The notes under the pieces: generated by a model | The model's input: the letters and a program-made list of their open reading frames with translations, nothing else | Databases searched by the model: none | Told to the model about the DNA's origin: nothing | Made by a program: the position numbers and the translations under genes | In this document: positions 10,900-21,312 of the stretch, piece by piece | Numbering within the stretch: the stretch's first letter is position 1 | How the letters are laid out: every line of letters starts with the position of its first letter | Source: Typhlomys cinereus | Lineage: Eukaryota; Chordata; Mammalia; Rodentia; Platacanthomyidae | Direction of reading: 5' to 3' | DNA length: 64,000 nucleotides | Assembly: GCA_023101885.1 (NCBI GenBank) | Contig: JALPQD010000005.1 | Span: 3,739,020 to 3,803,019, forward strand

Positions 10900-11565
10900 G
10901 TAGTTTCCTGATTGGCCAGTGTAGCAGCTAGTGTTTCTAATTGATATCTAGGAGAAAAGATTAAAGGCCCACTTGTGAGGGTTTGTCTAGAGTAAGTTTA
11001 GCCTCTGAGAATGCCTGTGAGAGATTATCTTGACTAGGCTGGTTTATGTGGGAAGACCGATGTCAACTGTGAGTTGGATCATTTCTAGGCCAGGGATCCT
11101 AGACTGTAGGAAGGGGAGAAAATGAGCCCGTATTATTCTAGTGTTGTTGGCTTTTTTTTTTTTTTTATTCAATTGTGTGTGTGTCTGTGTGTGTGTGTGT
11201 AGAACCACGGGCGAATTTGGGAACCACCATGTACCGCCTCCACCTTGTTTACTCTGCCCCAGGATTCACAGGCTCCACCCTACCAGGACCAGAAATGCAG
11301 GCCGCCCCCGCTTCTATACGTGGGGTCTACGATCCAAACTCAGGACCTTCCTCCTGCAAGGCAGAGGCTTAACCTCTGAGCCACCTCTCCAGCCCCGTGT
11401 TGGCTTTTGACAGTGGCTATAATGTGACCATCTCCCTTTAGCTCTTGCTGCTGTGACTTCTCTGCCATGATGACTGTACCTGGAATTGTGAGCAGCCAGA
11501 TAAATTCTCTCTCCCTTGACTTGCTTTTATCACAGTATCATAGCAACAGGAAAAGAAACTGACCT
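10900..11565 (+). mobile_element. MaLR/ORR1-like LTR interrupted by a SINE
   Basis: The left part (to about 11155) contains GAGAGATTATCTTGACTAGG and TGGGAAGACC; the right part (from 11398) contains TGACTTCTCTGCCATGATG, a GATAAA site and TTTATCACAG...GAAAAGAAACTGA. This is the layout of rodent non-autonomous ERVL/MaLR-class LTRs. The interruption is the SINE at 11156-11397. The left boundary is approximate. Confidence 0.5.
11156..11397 (-). mobile_element. tRNA-headed SINE nested in an LTR, 11-bp target duplication
   Basis: TGTTGGCTTTT occurs at 11145-11155 and again at 11398-11408, exactly flanking the element. The head (complement GAGCCACCTCTCCAGCCCC) is at the right. The poly(T) and TTCAATTGTGTGTG at the left are the complement of the usual CA-rich tail. 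Its closeness to other copies in the window (20.7 and 27.4 kb) suggests a young subfamily. Confidence 0.88.
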
Positions 11566-11996
11566 CAAGGAAGCCTAGCTTGGGTTTGCAATGAGACACA
11601 GCACTCCAGTCTTCCGTGGCTGGAAGCTCCTGCCATCACACGTATGTAGCCAGCGTTCAGATAGTGCTCTGGTGTCTGAGGGGGATCATTCATTGCATGG
11701 CCCCTTCGGGTACCACACAACACATTAGTAAATAAATAAATGAATTCAGTCAAAGGAGGAAGTCAATGGAAGAGTTGGCAGTTCCCTTCCTGAGATCATA
11801 GCACGAGAACCGTAGCACACAAAGGAATATCATTACCTACATGTTGTCAAAGAAGTTGAAAATTTATGGCAACTGATAGATGAGGTAGTTTTTAACATTT
11901 GATAACTTTGTGTAGTTTATTGAAAAAGTAATTTTCTAGATTTACACATTGAGTTGTAGGCTTGTTTCATAGTTAGGTACAGGTATCATAGTGGAG

Positions 11997-13603
11997 TGTC
12001 ATAGTGAAGTAAGCACAAGGTGTCAACTTAACAGTTGAGGTTTTGAGCTCTGGGCACATTTGTGGAGAATTAGTAGTTGAGTTAAGCCCAGAGCAAACCT
12101 ACAGGAGATTGTCCAGCTGATGGGGAAGGCCCAGCCCATGGTGGGTGGAATTAGGCTCTGGAATAAAATAGAGAACTGGTTGAAGAAGTTGGCATCCTTG
12201 TGTACACTTGGCCAGTCATGCTGGTCTGGCAAGTAAGGATCATTCTTCTCTCGGCCATTATGTAGAGATGGTGTGGCCAGTTCCCTTGGCCCTGGTATTC
12301 GTGCATGCTTTCCCACTGAGCTGTACTACAGACTATCATAAGAAAATAAACCCCTTGGTCCTTTAAGCTGTACTGGAACAGAATTTGGTACCAGGGAAGT
12401 GGTTTAGTTGGAGAAACTTTGATATGTTTGACGGTTTTGAGTTTGTGGGTTACAAATACTGTTCTGCACACTTTAATGGGCCATTTGGATAATGAAAATG
12501 CTGAGAGATTTGTGGATTGTTTGGGCCCAATTTGTGAAAGCAACAAGGACTTTGAGAGAGTTGAATAGAGGAGAGCTGTGTTGGCAGCCTTGAAGGTTTG
12601 GATGAGGAAAGGGCAGACAACAGAGTAACTGCTACTACTGGAGAAATCAACATCAGTGAACTGGGAAATCAACCAGTGCACTGGGACGTGATGGGCATAA
12701 ATACCACCAAATGGCGATTCTGAGATATGAAAACCCAGATTACTTCAGGGGTCGAAAGCCCAAGCTGAAGCTGTTTCTTGTCCTCTTGGAAGTTTTGGCT
12801 GTCTAGAAAGAGGCTTTTCCGGAGTCAGCACACGAAAATTGATACAGCTGTGGTTCAAGTGGACCAAGCTACATTTCAATCTTACTGAAGAATCTGGCAG
12901 TGTCCCCCACATGATACTGGTTTTGGTGTACGACTGAGGGGTTCATGGAGAGCAGCAAACGCTTGGCACCAAGTGGCAGGCGTAGAGTTCCTGCAAGGAA
13001 AGGTGAAGCTTATAGCTGCAGAGGTGAACCTAGAGTGTTGTTGGAGATGCCAGAATCATGGGATGTATGCTAAGGACGGCTGTGAGTGGAGATTCAGCCT
13101 GGTTCAAAGAAACTCTGCTTCTACGACTTTGAGCTGTGAACAGGAACTGGGAATGCCTAAAATCTTTGAGCCGCCATGACTCTGTGATGAGCAACAGAAG
13201 ATGGACATTCAAGTATAGGATTCAATAATTTGCTGGACTTTAGTCTTAACTTGATGTTTTTCCATTATCACAATGATTCTATTTAGGATATTTAAAGAAA
13301 GACTTTCGTTTCCAACATTTTAATAATTGAACCTTTAATGATTGACATTTTAAATTGGATTATAGAAACTTTTAACTTGGGACCTTTAGAATTAATAAAA
13401 TTAATGGTGATTTATCCTATGAGGACAAGGATTGAACGTTACAGTTTAAAAATGCTATGTTTTTGTGTCAAGTTGACAAGGGTTGGAGTGTCATAGTTAA
13501 GCAGGTGTCAACTATATGACTATCGTTAAGAAAATAAATCCCTTGTTCCCTTAAGCGGTTTGATGGTGATTTATCAGCAACCATGCAAGCAAACTGTATT
13601 ACA
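11997..13603 (+). mobile_element. Non-autonomous LTR retroelement: LTR, about 1.1 kb internal, truncated LTR
   Basis: An LTR-like unit starts TGTCATAGT at 11997 and runs past AAATAAACCCCTTGG near 12355. It matches, in order, the solo copies at 25821-26242 (antisense) and 52741-53187. About 1.1 kb of internal sequence follows. A second TGTCATAGTTAAGC at 13489 then leads into the AATAAATCCCTTGTTCCC end and finishes near 13603, with most of the LTR middle missing. No gag, pol or env frame longer than about 180 codons is present, so this is an old, non-coding element. The size and lack of genes resemble MaLR-type elements, but the family is not certain. Confidence 0.55.
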
Positions 13604-14613
13604 GCTTGTATTGTGGATATAATTTATTAACAGGGTCCTTGTTACATACTTTGAATAGTCCCATATACCTTAAGACTTTTCACTAAAGGTTGATAATAAG
13701 ATTATCCATATATATATATATATCCATAGTTCATTTTACTATGTACATTGCATTGTGTTAAGCAAGTAAAGAGAGCACATCCACTTTGGTGGACATTTGG
13801 CCTGTTTCCTGAACTTTGGCTCAAACAGTGCTGCTTGGAATACCCACAGATGTATTCACTGACACAGAGTTCTTCACAGTTTATACCTAGACGTGAATTT
13901 CCCAATTTATGGGTTATATTTTCAATTTTGAAGAAAACGCCACATTTGGCCCCTAAAATTATTGTAATATTTTTTACACTCTTGATAGTCTAGTAAGGAT
14001 TATGTGTCCCTAACCCTGGACAACGGTCCTGTCGTCAGGCCCTTCAGTCTTCATGGGTTCAAAGCACATGAGCCTTTGTGGTTCTGTGTTCCCCGACTGC
14101 TATGCTGAGCACCTTTACGTGTTTATTGTTTCCTCTTCCAAGAAGAGCTGTTTACCTGTGCGCAGTCTCCCCCTTTAGTTGTTTTCCACGGGAGGTCTTA
14201 AAGTATTATGACAGCTAACTATTGTTCGTTTGTTTCTAATAGTAAACGTGCTCCAGCCATCGTGTGAGAGACTGTCCCCAGGCTGCAGGTACCTCAAGGA
14301 CTGTGTGGGCTCAGGATCCGCTGCAGCATCAGCCTTAGGCAGTCAGTGGGGTCTGGTTCTTTGCTGGTGCTGGCTGGGGGCTTCGATCCACACCGCGAGG
14401 ACCTTCCCTTGGATGCCGACAGCGTGGCATCTTCCCCCCAGTCAGTTGATCCAAGAGATGAAGACCTGCCCTGGAGGCCGCAGGTCTGTTCTGAAGCCTC
14501 ATCTCGAGGTGACAAACCCTGGCGCCTGTGGTCACCCACTAACCCTAGCAGAACTTGAAAAGCACCAGCGTTGGTTGTTAGCACAGGGGAGGGGAACACT
14601 GAGGCCTTCCGTC

Positions 14614-14958
14614 TGTTGTGGTTTGAATGGGAAATAGCCCCCTGGAGGTTCACATGTTTGGTCACTGGTGGTGTCCCGGGAGAGTTGTGGGAACCTTTAG
14701 AAGTTAGAGGTTTGCTGGAAGAAGTGCCTCGCTGCCAGGGGGTGGGATGGGGATGGCTTGAGGTTTTGCAGCCTAGTCCTACTTCCTGCTCGGTTTCTTG
14801 ACTGTGATGCATGTGACACTCAGGCCTGGTGTCCCTGCCACCAAGCCTTCCCCACCATGATGGGCTCTATCCCTCTGGAGCTGTAGACCAAAGTAAATGT
14901 TCTGTCTTAAGTCGCTTTGATCAGAGTATTTTATCACAACAGAAGAGAAACTACAACA
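14614..14958 (+). mobile_element. MaLR-type solo LTR
   Basis: It begins TGTTGTGGTTTGAATGG and ends with TTTATCACAACAG...CTACAACA, the TG...CA layout and terminal motifs of MaLR (THE1/MLT/ORR-like) LTRs. It includes the CCACCATGATGGGCTCTATC stretch seen in rodent members. No internal region remains. No clear 5-bp target duplication was found, so the ends may be off by a few bases. Confidence 0.6.
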
Positions 14959-14981
14959 CACACTAATCTTTTGCCAGTGTT

Positions 14982-15066
14982 TTTGTTTTAGTGACTTTTT
15001 AAAAAAAATTTGAAGTGTTCTTTTTTTAACTTTATTTTATCTATCTATTTGCGCGTGCGCGCGCGC

Positions 15067-15105
<39 letters not shown>

Positions 15106-15334
15106 TATTAGAGGGCACGTGTCTCCCTGTGGAGGCCCAATGGTGACTTTGGGAATCATCCTGAATTACTTCTTTTTGCTTTGCTCTGGGATTTCCCAGG
15201 CTTCACCCTCCAGGGCTGGAAATGTAGGACACAGCCATTTTCACTTGGCATTTTTACATGGGAATCTGGGATCCGAACTTAGGACCTTCTGCTTGCAGAG
15301 CAGAGTCTTAATCCCTGAGCCATCTTTCCAGCCC
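14982..15334 (-). mobile_element. tRNA-headed SINE with long alternating GC/GT tail
   Basis: TTGCCAGTGTT lies at 14971-14981 and again at 15335-15345, flanking the insertion. The tRNA head (complement GAGCCATCTTTCCAGCCC) is at the right. The tail has expanded into (GC)n/(GT)n at 15050-15118, beyond which lies AT-rich sequence that is probably part of the A-tail. Confidence 0.82.
15050..15118. repeat. 69-bp strictly alternating pyrimidine-purine tract
   Basis: A (GC)n block is followed by ATAT and a long (GT)n block, with no break in alternation. Such tracts are strong formers of left-handed Z-DNA under negative supercoiling. It arose in the tail of a SINE. Confidence 0.9.
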
Positions 15335-15661
15335 TTGCCAGTGTTGTATGTTTTTTCCTTCCAGTTTCCCCAGGATATTGTTGATGAAGTTCTTCATGGT
15401 CACACATGCTGACCAGGCTTTCATAACTATATACTTTAAAAAATTATTAGCTGATCGAAGGTAAAAAAGATACTGTATTTATTCTAAAAATGCTATAACC
15501 CTTTGCATATAGTTTCTTCATCCAGACTGTTGTGGTGTTATAAGCTTTTCTCCCTTTCGTTTGCTTAACTGATTGTTTAAGAATTATATGAAAAAGTCAC
15601 TTTTCCCCACTGATCAACAGTATCACTGTTGTATATTAAATTTCTTCCCTACCTACCTACC

Positions 15662-15668
<7 letters not shown>

Positions 15669-15697
<29 letters not shown>
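15669..15697. repeat. (AT)n microsatellite
   Basis: About 29 bases of uninterrupted AT dinucleotides follow CTACATACAT, in AT-rich intergenic DNA. Confidence 0.9.
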
Positions 15698-15700
<3 letters not shown>

Positions 15701-16029
15701 GGGCTACTTGATTTTGTGGAGAAATTTTCATGACCTGTTTTGTGGCAACAAAATGTGATATGGTTTCAGTAGTATTTAAAAGATAGGAAAACAAATAGTT
15801 AACTATTTACCAGTTGGTGGCTATTTTGAAATCTTGTATTCTAATTTTTATTTTATTTATTTACTTTTTTACAATGGGAACAAACAGATATAAAACTCTA
15901 ATATCCTCTTCAGGGAGCCAAAAAGGAATCTACAAAACTGTGGTGAGTCTACCAGCTACAGGACGTGACAGTTCATTTGCCTTTTCTTCTATATTAAGAC
16001 ATTCATAGTTGACTTAAAGAAAAGCAGAT

Positions 16030-16302
16030 TGTTTTTGTACGTGTGTGTATAGGTAGCAGAGGGCACTTGAGTGTATGCCTGCAGATGCACGAGTGACAGG
16101 AACCATCCTGGATTGATCTATCTCTTTATTGCTTTGCTCTGAGGTTTCCCAGGCTCTGCCTTCCAGGGTGGGAAGTGCAGATCTTTTTTTTTTTTAATTT
16201 AAAAATTTTAATTTTTAAATAGGATCTGGGTATCTGAACTCAGATCCTCCTTTTGCTTCCGAGACAAAGGCTTTAACCTCTGACACATCTCTTCAGCCCA
16301 GA
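16030..16302 (-). mobile_element. tRNA-headed SINE, antisense, diverged
   Basis: The tail remnant GTACGTGTGTGTATAGG is at the left, the body includes CAGGAACCATCCTGGATTG, and the head complement CACATCTCTTCAGCCC is at the right. The element is interrupted by a T/A-rich expansion near 16184-16225. Confidence 0.65.
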
Positions 16303-16859
16303 TTTTCTGTATTCCAACAGTGTTAACATTTGTGTCTTTTACTTGGAGATACAAATCTCCGCCTGCTTGGAGATTTGTAATTCATCTCTTGGTACCATCT
16401 GGACTCAGTTAAGGGATAACTACAGAGCCAAGAAAACACTCTTCCGTGTCTGTGAGGGGTTTCCAGAGCAGATGGAGCTGGCAGACCAAAGAGAAGAGGT
16501 GACCTCACTGAAGATATATCAAGAAAACGGCAACTGACATCTGAGCACTTGATTGCCACAGACACAGCGCTTGCTGTGTTTTGATATCCAGGTGCTTATT
16601 CCCACAGGCGCTGCGCTGTATGTGGACTCCAGGAAACTTGAACCTCAGTCTTCGGAGGCGGGCCTTCATCGGATCACTACTCACTCTGTTTCTTAAGGAG
16701 ATAACCCTTAAATTTTCAAATGATTGCTAATTTCTATTTACTATTGAGATAGAGAAGAAGATCTCCCAGAAGCCAGGATGTGGAATTGTCATTTTAAGGT
16801 CTGTTAATATTAAAGAGACTGAATACAACCATTTCACAAAAAGATATATTTTCATTCAT

Positions 16860-17299
16860 AACTATTTACAGTTTCATATTTATTTAAAGTATATCATATA
16901 ACTGATATCTTCTGAAATGTTTCATGCTTGTCTTTTAAACTCTTCTATTTACATTTATCTGACATGGACATAAAAACTAAGATGGTCAAATGCAATGATG
17001 ATAACGATTAAAAAAAACCACCCCACCAGCTAACATAGTGAGGTCTGCTTTTGAATTTGCTGATTGACATTAGCCATAGTTACTTTAATAATAAATTACC
17101 ATTCACTTAAAAAAATCAGTAGTAATTTTAAACAGTTCATAAATAAGTGTGCCCTGTACAATTTACACGCTTAATATCCTGTGGATATTAGAAGCTTGTG
17201 TATTGTCAGATTTGCACATTATTACTTTGTCAGATGCGAAGCTTTCCGAAGAAGACACCAGAGAAGCTTCATTGATCCTGCAGGTCCCCTCGGGTGGTC
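16860..17299 (-). other. Bcar3: Bcar3 3' untranslated region (probable)
   Basis: Downstream of the Bcar3 stop codon on the - strand, sequence free of recognisable SINEs leads to AATAAA (TTTATT on the + strand at 16879-16884). A transcript ending near 16860 would have a 3'UTR of about 430 bases. Weaker ATTAAA-type sites lie nearer the stop (about 17083). The exact end needs transcript data. Confidence 0.45.
16879..16884 (-). terminator. Candidate Bcar3 poly(A) signal
   Basis: AATAAA reads on the - strand in AT-rich sequence about 420 bases after the stop codon. It is the only canonical hexamer I found on this strand between 16.3 and 17.3 kb. Confidence 0.45.
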
Positions 17300-17478
17300 T
17301 CACAGCTCCGCCGGCTTCACCAGAGGAGCTTCCAGTTTACGTGAGAGGGCGGTTAGAATCTGGCTGAACTTCTCGTATCTCTCCGTCTGATTCACCTCGG
17401 CCCCTTTGCTACCCCACAGCAGCCGCATTTGAAATTCGGTTTTGAAGATCTCACTCATTTCTTCATTCGGCTGAAAAT
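17300..17478 (-). CDS. Bcar3: Bcar3 terminal coding exon (C-terminus of the Cdc25-homology domain)
   Basis: After completing a split Asp codon (G|AT) the exon encodes FQPNEEMSEIFKTEFQMRLL, WGSKGAEVNQTERYEKFSQI, then LTALSRKLEAPLVKPAEL and TGA. This is the end of the Cdc25/RasGEF-like fold of BCAR3. The MRLLWGS and RYEKF...LTALS helices are shared with SH2D3C and form part of the surface that binds the C-terminal FAT-like domain of p130Cas/BCAR1. The acceptor is TTTTGCCTAG, read on the - strand. It joins in phase to the exon at 20446-20658. Confidence 0.94.
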
Positions 17479-18194
17479 CTAGGCAAAATGAAACCAACGG
17501 GTAGCTTCAGTTCTGCTGAAAAGCAGTGTAAAAAACGTCTGAAAGCATACTTGTTTTAAGGCAGGATCAAAATGAACTTCCTCCTTCCCTCAGAAATTTA
17601 AAAAGTGCTCCCAATGAAAAAAATGCAGGACATGCTGCTCATCAAGAATTTAATCAGTTTCAAAGAGTGATTAATGAGTAAACTCACGGAGGCAGGAGGG
17701 CTGGACTCTGCACACGCAGGGATGGGAGGGAGAGTGTATCTGTGCCTTGTTTACGATTGTTCGCAGCGACTTTACTGATCTGCAGCTTACGTACCTATTT
17801 TACATGCAGCTGTAGGATGCTTCTGTCTCTCAGAAAATCCCCTACTTCCATGCAGCTAATCCCAGCCTTTACCGGACTCACAGTCACTTCCAGCACTGGA
17901 AGTTTGCTATATGAACTTGAGACAGACCACGTGAAAAGTCCTCTTGGCTGCCATTCAGTGACTTGCCGTAGAACTTCAACCAACTTTTCTCAAAGTCCAA
18001 TCAAATATAATGTTGGCGGAGTCCAGGATAATTTATTTACTGACTTTGAATGAGCAAGTGTTCTGATAGCTACTCAACTGAATTGTGTGCCTTTGTTATT
18101 TGAGCCCTACACTGAGGAATTTGTCTGTGAGTGTGCACGCACATGTGCGCACGCGTGACAAAGCAAGCACTCAACCTCAGGTATTGTTTCTCAG

Positions 18195-18432
18195 GAACCA
18201 TCAACTCATGTTTTAGTCAGGGCCTCCCACTGATTGGCTTAAGGCTCACCAGTTAGTCTAGGCTGGCTGGCCCGCAAGCCCCAGGGGTCCTGCTGCCTCT
18301 GCCAGCCCAACACTGGGACGACAGGGGCTTACGCCATCATAGCACACTTTTTCACGTGGGCTCTGGGGATTGAACTCAGTTCCTTATGCTTTTGTGGCAA
18401 GCGCTTTGCTGCCTGAGCTATCTCCCACCCTG
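18195..18432 (-). mobile_element. B4-like composite SINE (tRNA head plus B1-like body), antisense
   Basis: On the + strand the order is a B1-derived part (CTAGGCTGGCTGGCCCGCAA, CACTGGGACGACAGGGGC) and then an ID/tRNA-like part (GGGGATTGAACTCAG, GAGCTATCTCC). This is the reverse of the B4 layout. Confidence 0.6.
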
Positions 18433-18844
18433 GAGGACTTCTTGGGGAGGAAAGAAGTGTGTGGTCCTGACGGCGCAGGGCTCGGTCTCGAGGTACGGAG
18501 TGAGGCTTAAGATGAACAGATCTCTCCTGTTCTTGGTTGTCTAGATCTAACTGCCGTTCCAGAATAGTCACTCCAGATGGGGCCTTGGTTAAACCCCTTG
18601 TTCCAAAGCCTTCAGCCTTCCTGCACACGGTTACCTGAGAAACCCGATTTCAAACATGTGTTTAAACCCTTCCTGAGCCCCAGTCTCTTTCTGTCTTCAG
18701 GACAGTTGGCCGTTTCTTAGGCCACATTTTCCACTCATGAAAACACGTCTCCCACCCTTCCCAAGCTCTCTTGGGACTTTGAGTAGAATTCCCATCTCAC
18801 TCCACTTGTGCTTTCTGGCAAATGACTTTCATGCTTTAATAATC

Positions 18845-19065
18845 AACAGGAGTCAAGAACCTAATTCATTTGGCAGAGTGTTTGCCTAGCAGGCACGAAG
18901 CCCTGGGTTTGATCCCAAGTACTGCATAAATTGGACATGATGGCGTGTGCCTTTTATCCCAGCACTCGGGATATATGGAAACAGGAGAAACACAAGTTCA
19001 AGGTTATCCCTAGCTATATAGCCAGCTTGAGGTCAGATTGAGATGCGTGGGACCTTGTATGAGAC
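18845..19065 (+). mobile_element. B4-like composite SINE, sense
   Basis: A tRNA/ID-like head with the B box GGGTTTGATCCC is followed by a B1-like body (ATGATGGCGTGTGCC, CCCAGCACTCGGGA, AGGTTATCCCTAGCTATATA). The tail continues into CA-rich sequence. Confidence 0.6.
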
Positions 19066-19606
19066 TTGTTCAGCTGGAGTTCAAAACCCACAGATGGCTA
19101 GGTACCAGGAGACAGAGACACAGGATCTCCATCCACAGCAAGGTGGCTAGCAAGACTAGCTAACTGGAGAACTGTGGGTTCACATGCAAGAGCCCCCCTC
19201 GGTAGGTAGAGAGCAATCAAGGAAGACATCTGATGTCAACTTCAGTCACACACACATACATGCATGCACGCAAGCATGTATACACATGCATGCATACACA
19301 CACACACACACACAAGGGTGCACAGATCTAAGTTGTCCACAGTACACATCTCACTTCCTACAGTGATGGTGAAATACCTTCTAAATGCTTCTAGGTCCTT
19401 TGAGGACAACCATGCAGCCTGGCATATCACAGCCCAGCCCAAGGAAGCTGCCGTCTGCTGCCACAGTGCTTGGGAAAGTTCGGTTCACACGCCACTCTGC
19501 CCAACACTCCCCGTGCATGTCAGACTCTTGGAGCAGGGTGCTTGCTTCCCCATGGTGGGCTGGGAGAGGAGCGCAGACAAGTGAAGTCTGGATAAAACTC
19601 CTCCCG

Positions 19607-19925
19607 GGCTGGGGAGATGGCTCAGGAGTTAAAGTCTTTGTCACACAAACAAACAGACCTGAGTTTAGATCCCCAGATTCCACATAAAAATGCTGGGTGG
19701 ATATGGTGGTGGCCGGTAATTCTGGCCCTAGAAGGTAGGACGTGGGAACCCCAGAGCAAAGTAATTAGGAGGTGTAACAATCCAGGATGATGCCCAGTGT
19801 TGCCCTTGGGCTTCCGCAGGCACACACTGAAGAGCCTTCTTGCATACATGCACGCATGCACACACACGTGCGCACACACACACACACACACACAAAGACA
19901 AAACAAAACAGAACAAAAAAACAAA
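19607..19925 (+). mobile_element. tRNA-headed, CA-tailed SINE, sense
   Basis: It begins GGGCTGGGGAGATGGCTCAGG, carries the B-box-like GAGTTTAGATCC, the shared body and the AATCCAGGATGATGCCCAG segment, and ends in (CA)n followed by AAACAAAACA-type sequence. Confidence 0.82.
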
Positions 19926-20029
19926 CAAACTAGTGCAGGGCCATTGCCTTTCCTGAGGTGCTAGTGGTAAATACTCTTTCTTGACCTTGACTTTCTTGTT
20001 CGTTCTATCCCAATAAGACACTAAAGGAA

Positions 20030-20240
20030 TGGGAGGAACTTCAATCGATCCCCAGAACCCGCTCAAAAGAAGCCGGGATCACGGCACATAATTCCATGTG
20101 TCATTCCAGGGCTAAGGAAGCAGAGAGAATCCCTGGGGCTGCCGCCAGCCCACCTAGGTGGCAAGTGCAGAGCCTGTCTCAAAGCAAGGAATGCACAAGG
20201 AGAAGCACTCGAGGTTGAGCTTTGACCTCCACACAGGTAT
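20030..20240 (+). mobile_element. Diverged B1/tRNA composite SINE
   Basis: GGGATCACGGCACATAATTCC and GAGCCTGTCTCAAAGCAAGG preserve the B1-body and tail pattern, preceded by a damaged tRNA-like head (CGATCCCCAGAACCC). The boundaries are rough. Confidence 0.4.
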
Positions 20241-20445
20241 ACAAAAAAGCTACAATGAAACCCAATCTTTGTACACTAACTCAAAAACCATAAAGCAGCA
20301 ATGAAAAGGAAGCAGTGGTGTAGCAAATGGTGCATCGCCACCTGAATCTCTCAGTCGTCTGCTCAGCTGCAGACATCCAGGGCTTTCCATCCCCTCGCTC
20401 TACTTGTTTACAAGCAGAGAGACGCTTCCAGAAACAAGCTCCTAC

Positions 20446-20658
20446 CTGCCAGGATCCTCTCAGCATTCACCCGGTAGCTGTCTGCAGCCTCGGCCATGTA
20501 TCGGGCAGCAGCCAAGTGGTTCAGCATAATTTCACAGCTTTGGTCATTTTTTTCCCACATGTCAGTGCCTTCAAAAGCGACGGCCTGGCGCTCCATCAAG
20601 GTCACGAGAGGCATCAGCAGCGGGACCGATACGCCGCTCGGGGGGACGCTCGTGGACT
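20446..20658 (-). CDS. Bcar3: Bcar3 exon: Cdc25-homology domain, penultimate coding exon
   Basis: After completing Glu (G|AG) the exon encodes STSVPPSGVSVPLLMPLVTL, MERQAVAFEGTDMWEKNDQS, CEIMLNHLAAARYMAEAADS and YRVNAERILA, with a split codon at the end. The VPLLMPLVTLMER stretch and the following helical bundle belong to the BCAR3 Cdc25-like domain. In the 732-residue short form this is about residues 603-674. The acceptor is CTTCCTCAG and the donor GTAGGA. A SINE (20706-20996) ends only about 48 bases from the acceptor, leaving the polypyrimidine tract intact. Confidence 0.94.
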
Positions 20659-20705
20659 CTGAGGAAGGAGTAAAGGTTTCTGCATCATAGTTTGTTGAAC
20701 TTTAA

Positions 20706-20996
20706 ATTTTTTTTGTTGTTGTTTTTTATTTATTCAATTGTGTGTGTGTGCGTGTATATATGTGTGTATGTGAGTGTGTGTGGAGAACCACAGGCGAATT
20801 CGGGAACCACCATGGACACCTCCACCTCCTCTTTGTTTACTCTGCCCCGGGATTCACAGGCTTCGTCCTACCAGGACCGGAAACGCAGGCCGCCCCTGCT
20901 TCCGCCTGACGTCTATACTTGGGGTCTAGAATCCGAACTCAGGACCTTCCGCCTGCAAGGCAGAAGCTTAACCCCTGAGCCACCTCTCCAGCCCCC
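20706..20996 (-). mobile_element. tRNA-headed SINE, 13-bp target duplication, close to a Bcar3 acceptor
   Basis: TGTTGAACTTTAA lies at 20693-20705 and 20997-21009 without mismatch. The head (complement GAGCCACCTCTCCAGCCCC) is at the right and the AATAAATAAAAAAC-type tail at the left. The perfect duplication and high similarity to the 27.4 kb copy suggest recent insertion. Confidence 0.9.
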
Positions 20997-21060
20997 TGTT
21001 GAACTTTAATCACAGAATGGACCGTACTTAAAAGTGACTGTGGGATTAAAGAGCAGGATG

Positions 21061-21312
21061 AGGGGCTGAGAAGATGGCTCAGTGGTTAAAGCCTCTGCCT
21101 TGCAAACAAAGGGACCTGAGTTCAGATCCTCAGATGCCATGGAGAAATGCTGGGTGGGCATGGTGACTAGCCCTAATGGGATGCTCTGGGTTTAATTAGC
21201 GACCCAGGTTCATAACACTGATCCCCAATATCACCCTTGGGTGTCCCCCAGGCACACTCATTCAGATACACTCATGTACATAGAGTCCCACATGCCCCAT
21301 ATACACATAAAC
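21061..21312 (+). mobile_element. tRNA-headed, CA-tailed SINE, sense
   Basis: It begins GGGGCTGAGAAGATGGCTCA and has the B box GAGTTCAGATCC, a shortened body and the tail ACATAAACGAAAAAAG. It is more diverged than its neighbour at 20706. Confidence 0.75.

Larger units (their letters stand above)
7526..16859. other. Intergenic region between convergent Fnbp1l and Bcar3
   Basis: About 9.3 kb separates the two 3' ends. The first 1.1 kb (7526-8600) is A-rich sequence without a recognised family. The rest is largely transposons: SINEs near 8.7, 9.1, 9.4, 10.0, 11.2, 15.0 and 16.0 kb, and LTR sequence near 9.7, 11.0, 12.0-13.6 and 14.6-14.96 kb. Between them (10.2-10.9, 13.6-14.6, 15.4-16.0 and 16.3-16.86 kb) is unannotated single-copy-looking DNA. 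No gene was recognised on either strand. Confidence 0.75.
17479..20445 (-). other. Bcar3: Bcar3 last intron
   Basis: The intron holds B4-like composite SINEs (18195-18432 antisense; 18845-19065 and about 20030-20240 sense), a CA-tailed SINE (19607-19925) and CA/CATG-rich simple sequence (19245-19315). The 17.5-18.15 kb part is unique sequence with no recognised product. Confidence 0.75.

Noticed and set aside
12151..12681. 176-codon open frame on the - strand
   Set aside because: It lies inside the LTR element at 11997-13603 on its antisense strand and resembles no known protein; it is a chance frame.
14230..14812. 135- and 172-codon overlapping frames on opposite strands
   Set aside because: They overlap the start of the MaLR LTR at 14614 and share no features with known proteins.
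17742..18053. 103-codon + frame in the last Bcar3 intron
   Set aside because: There is no recognisable similarity, no splice or promoter context, and it lies antisense to Bcar3.
19242..19315. CATG/CA-rich repeats considered as a CRISPR-like array
   Set aside because: There are no regularly spaced unique spacers; it is a degenerate microsatellite in a vertebrate intron.
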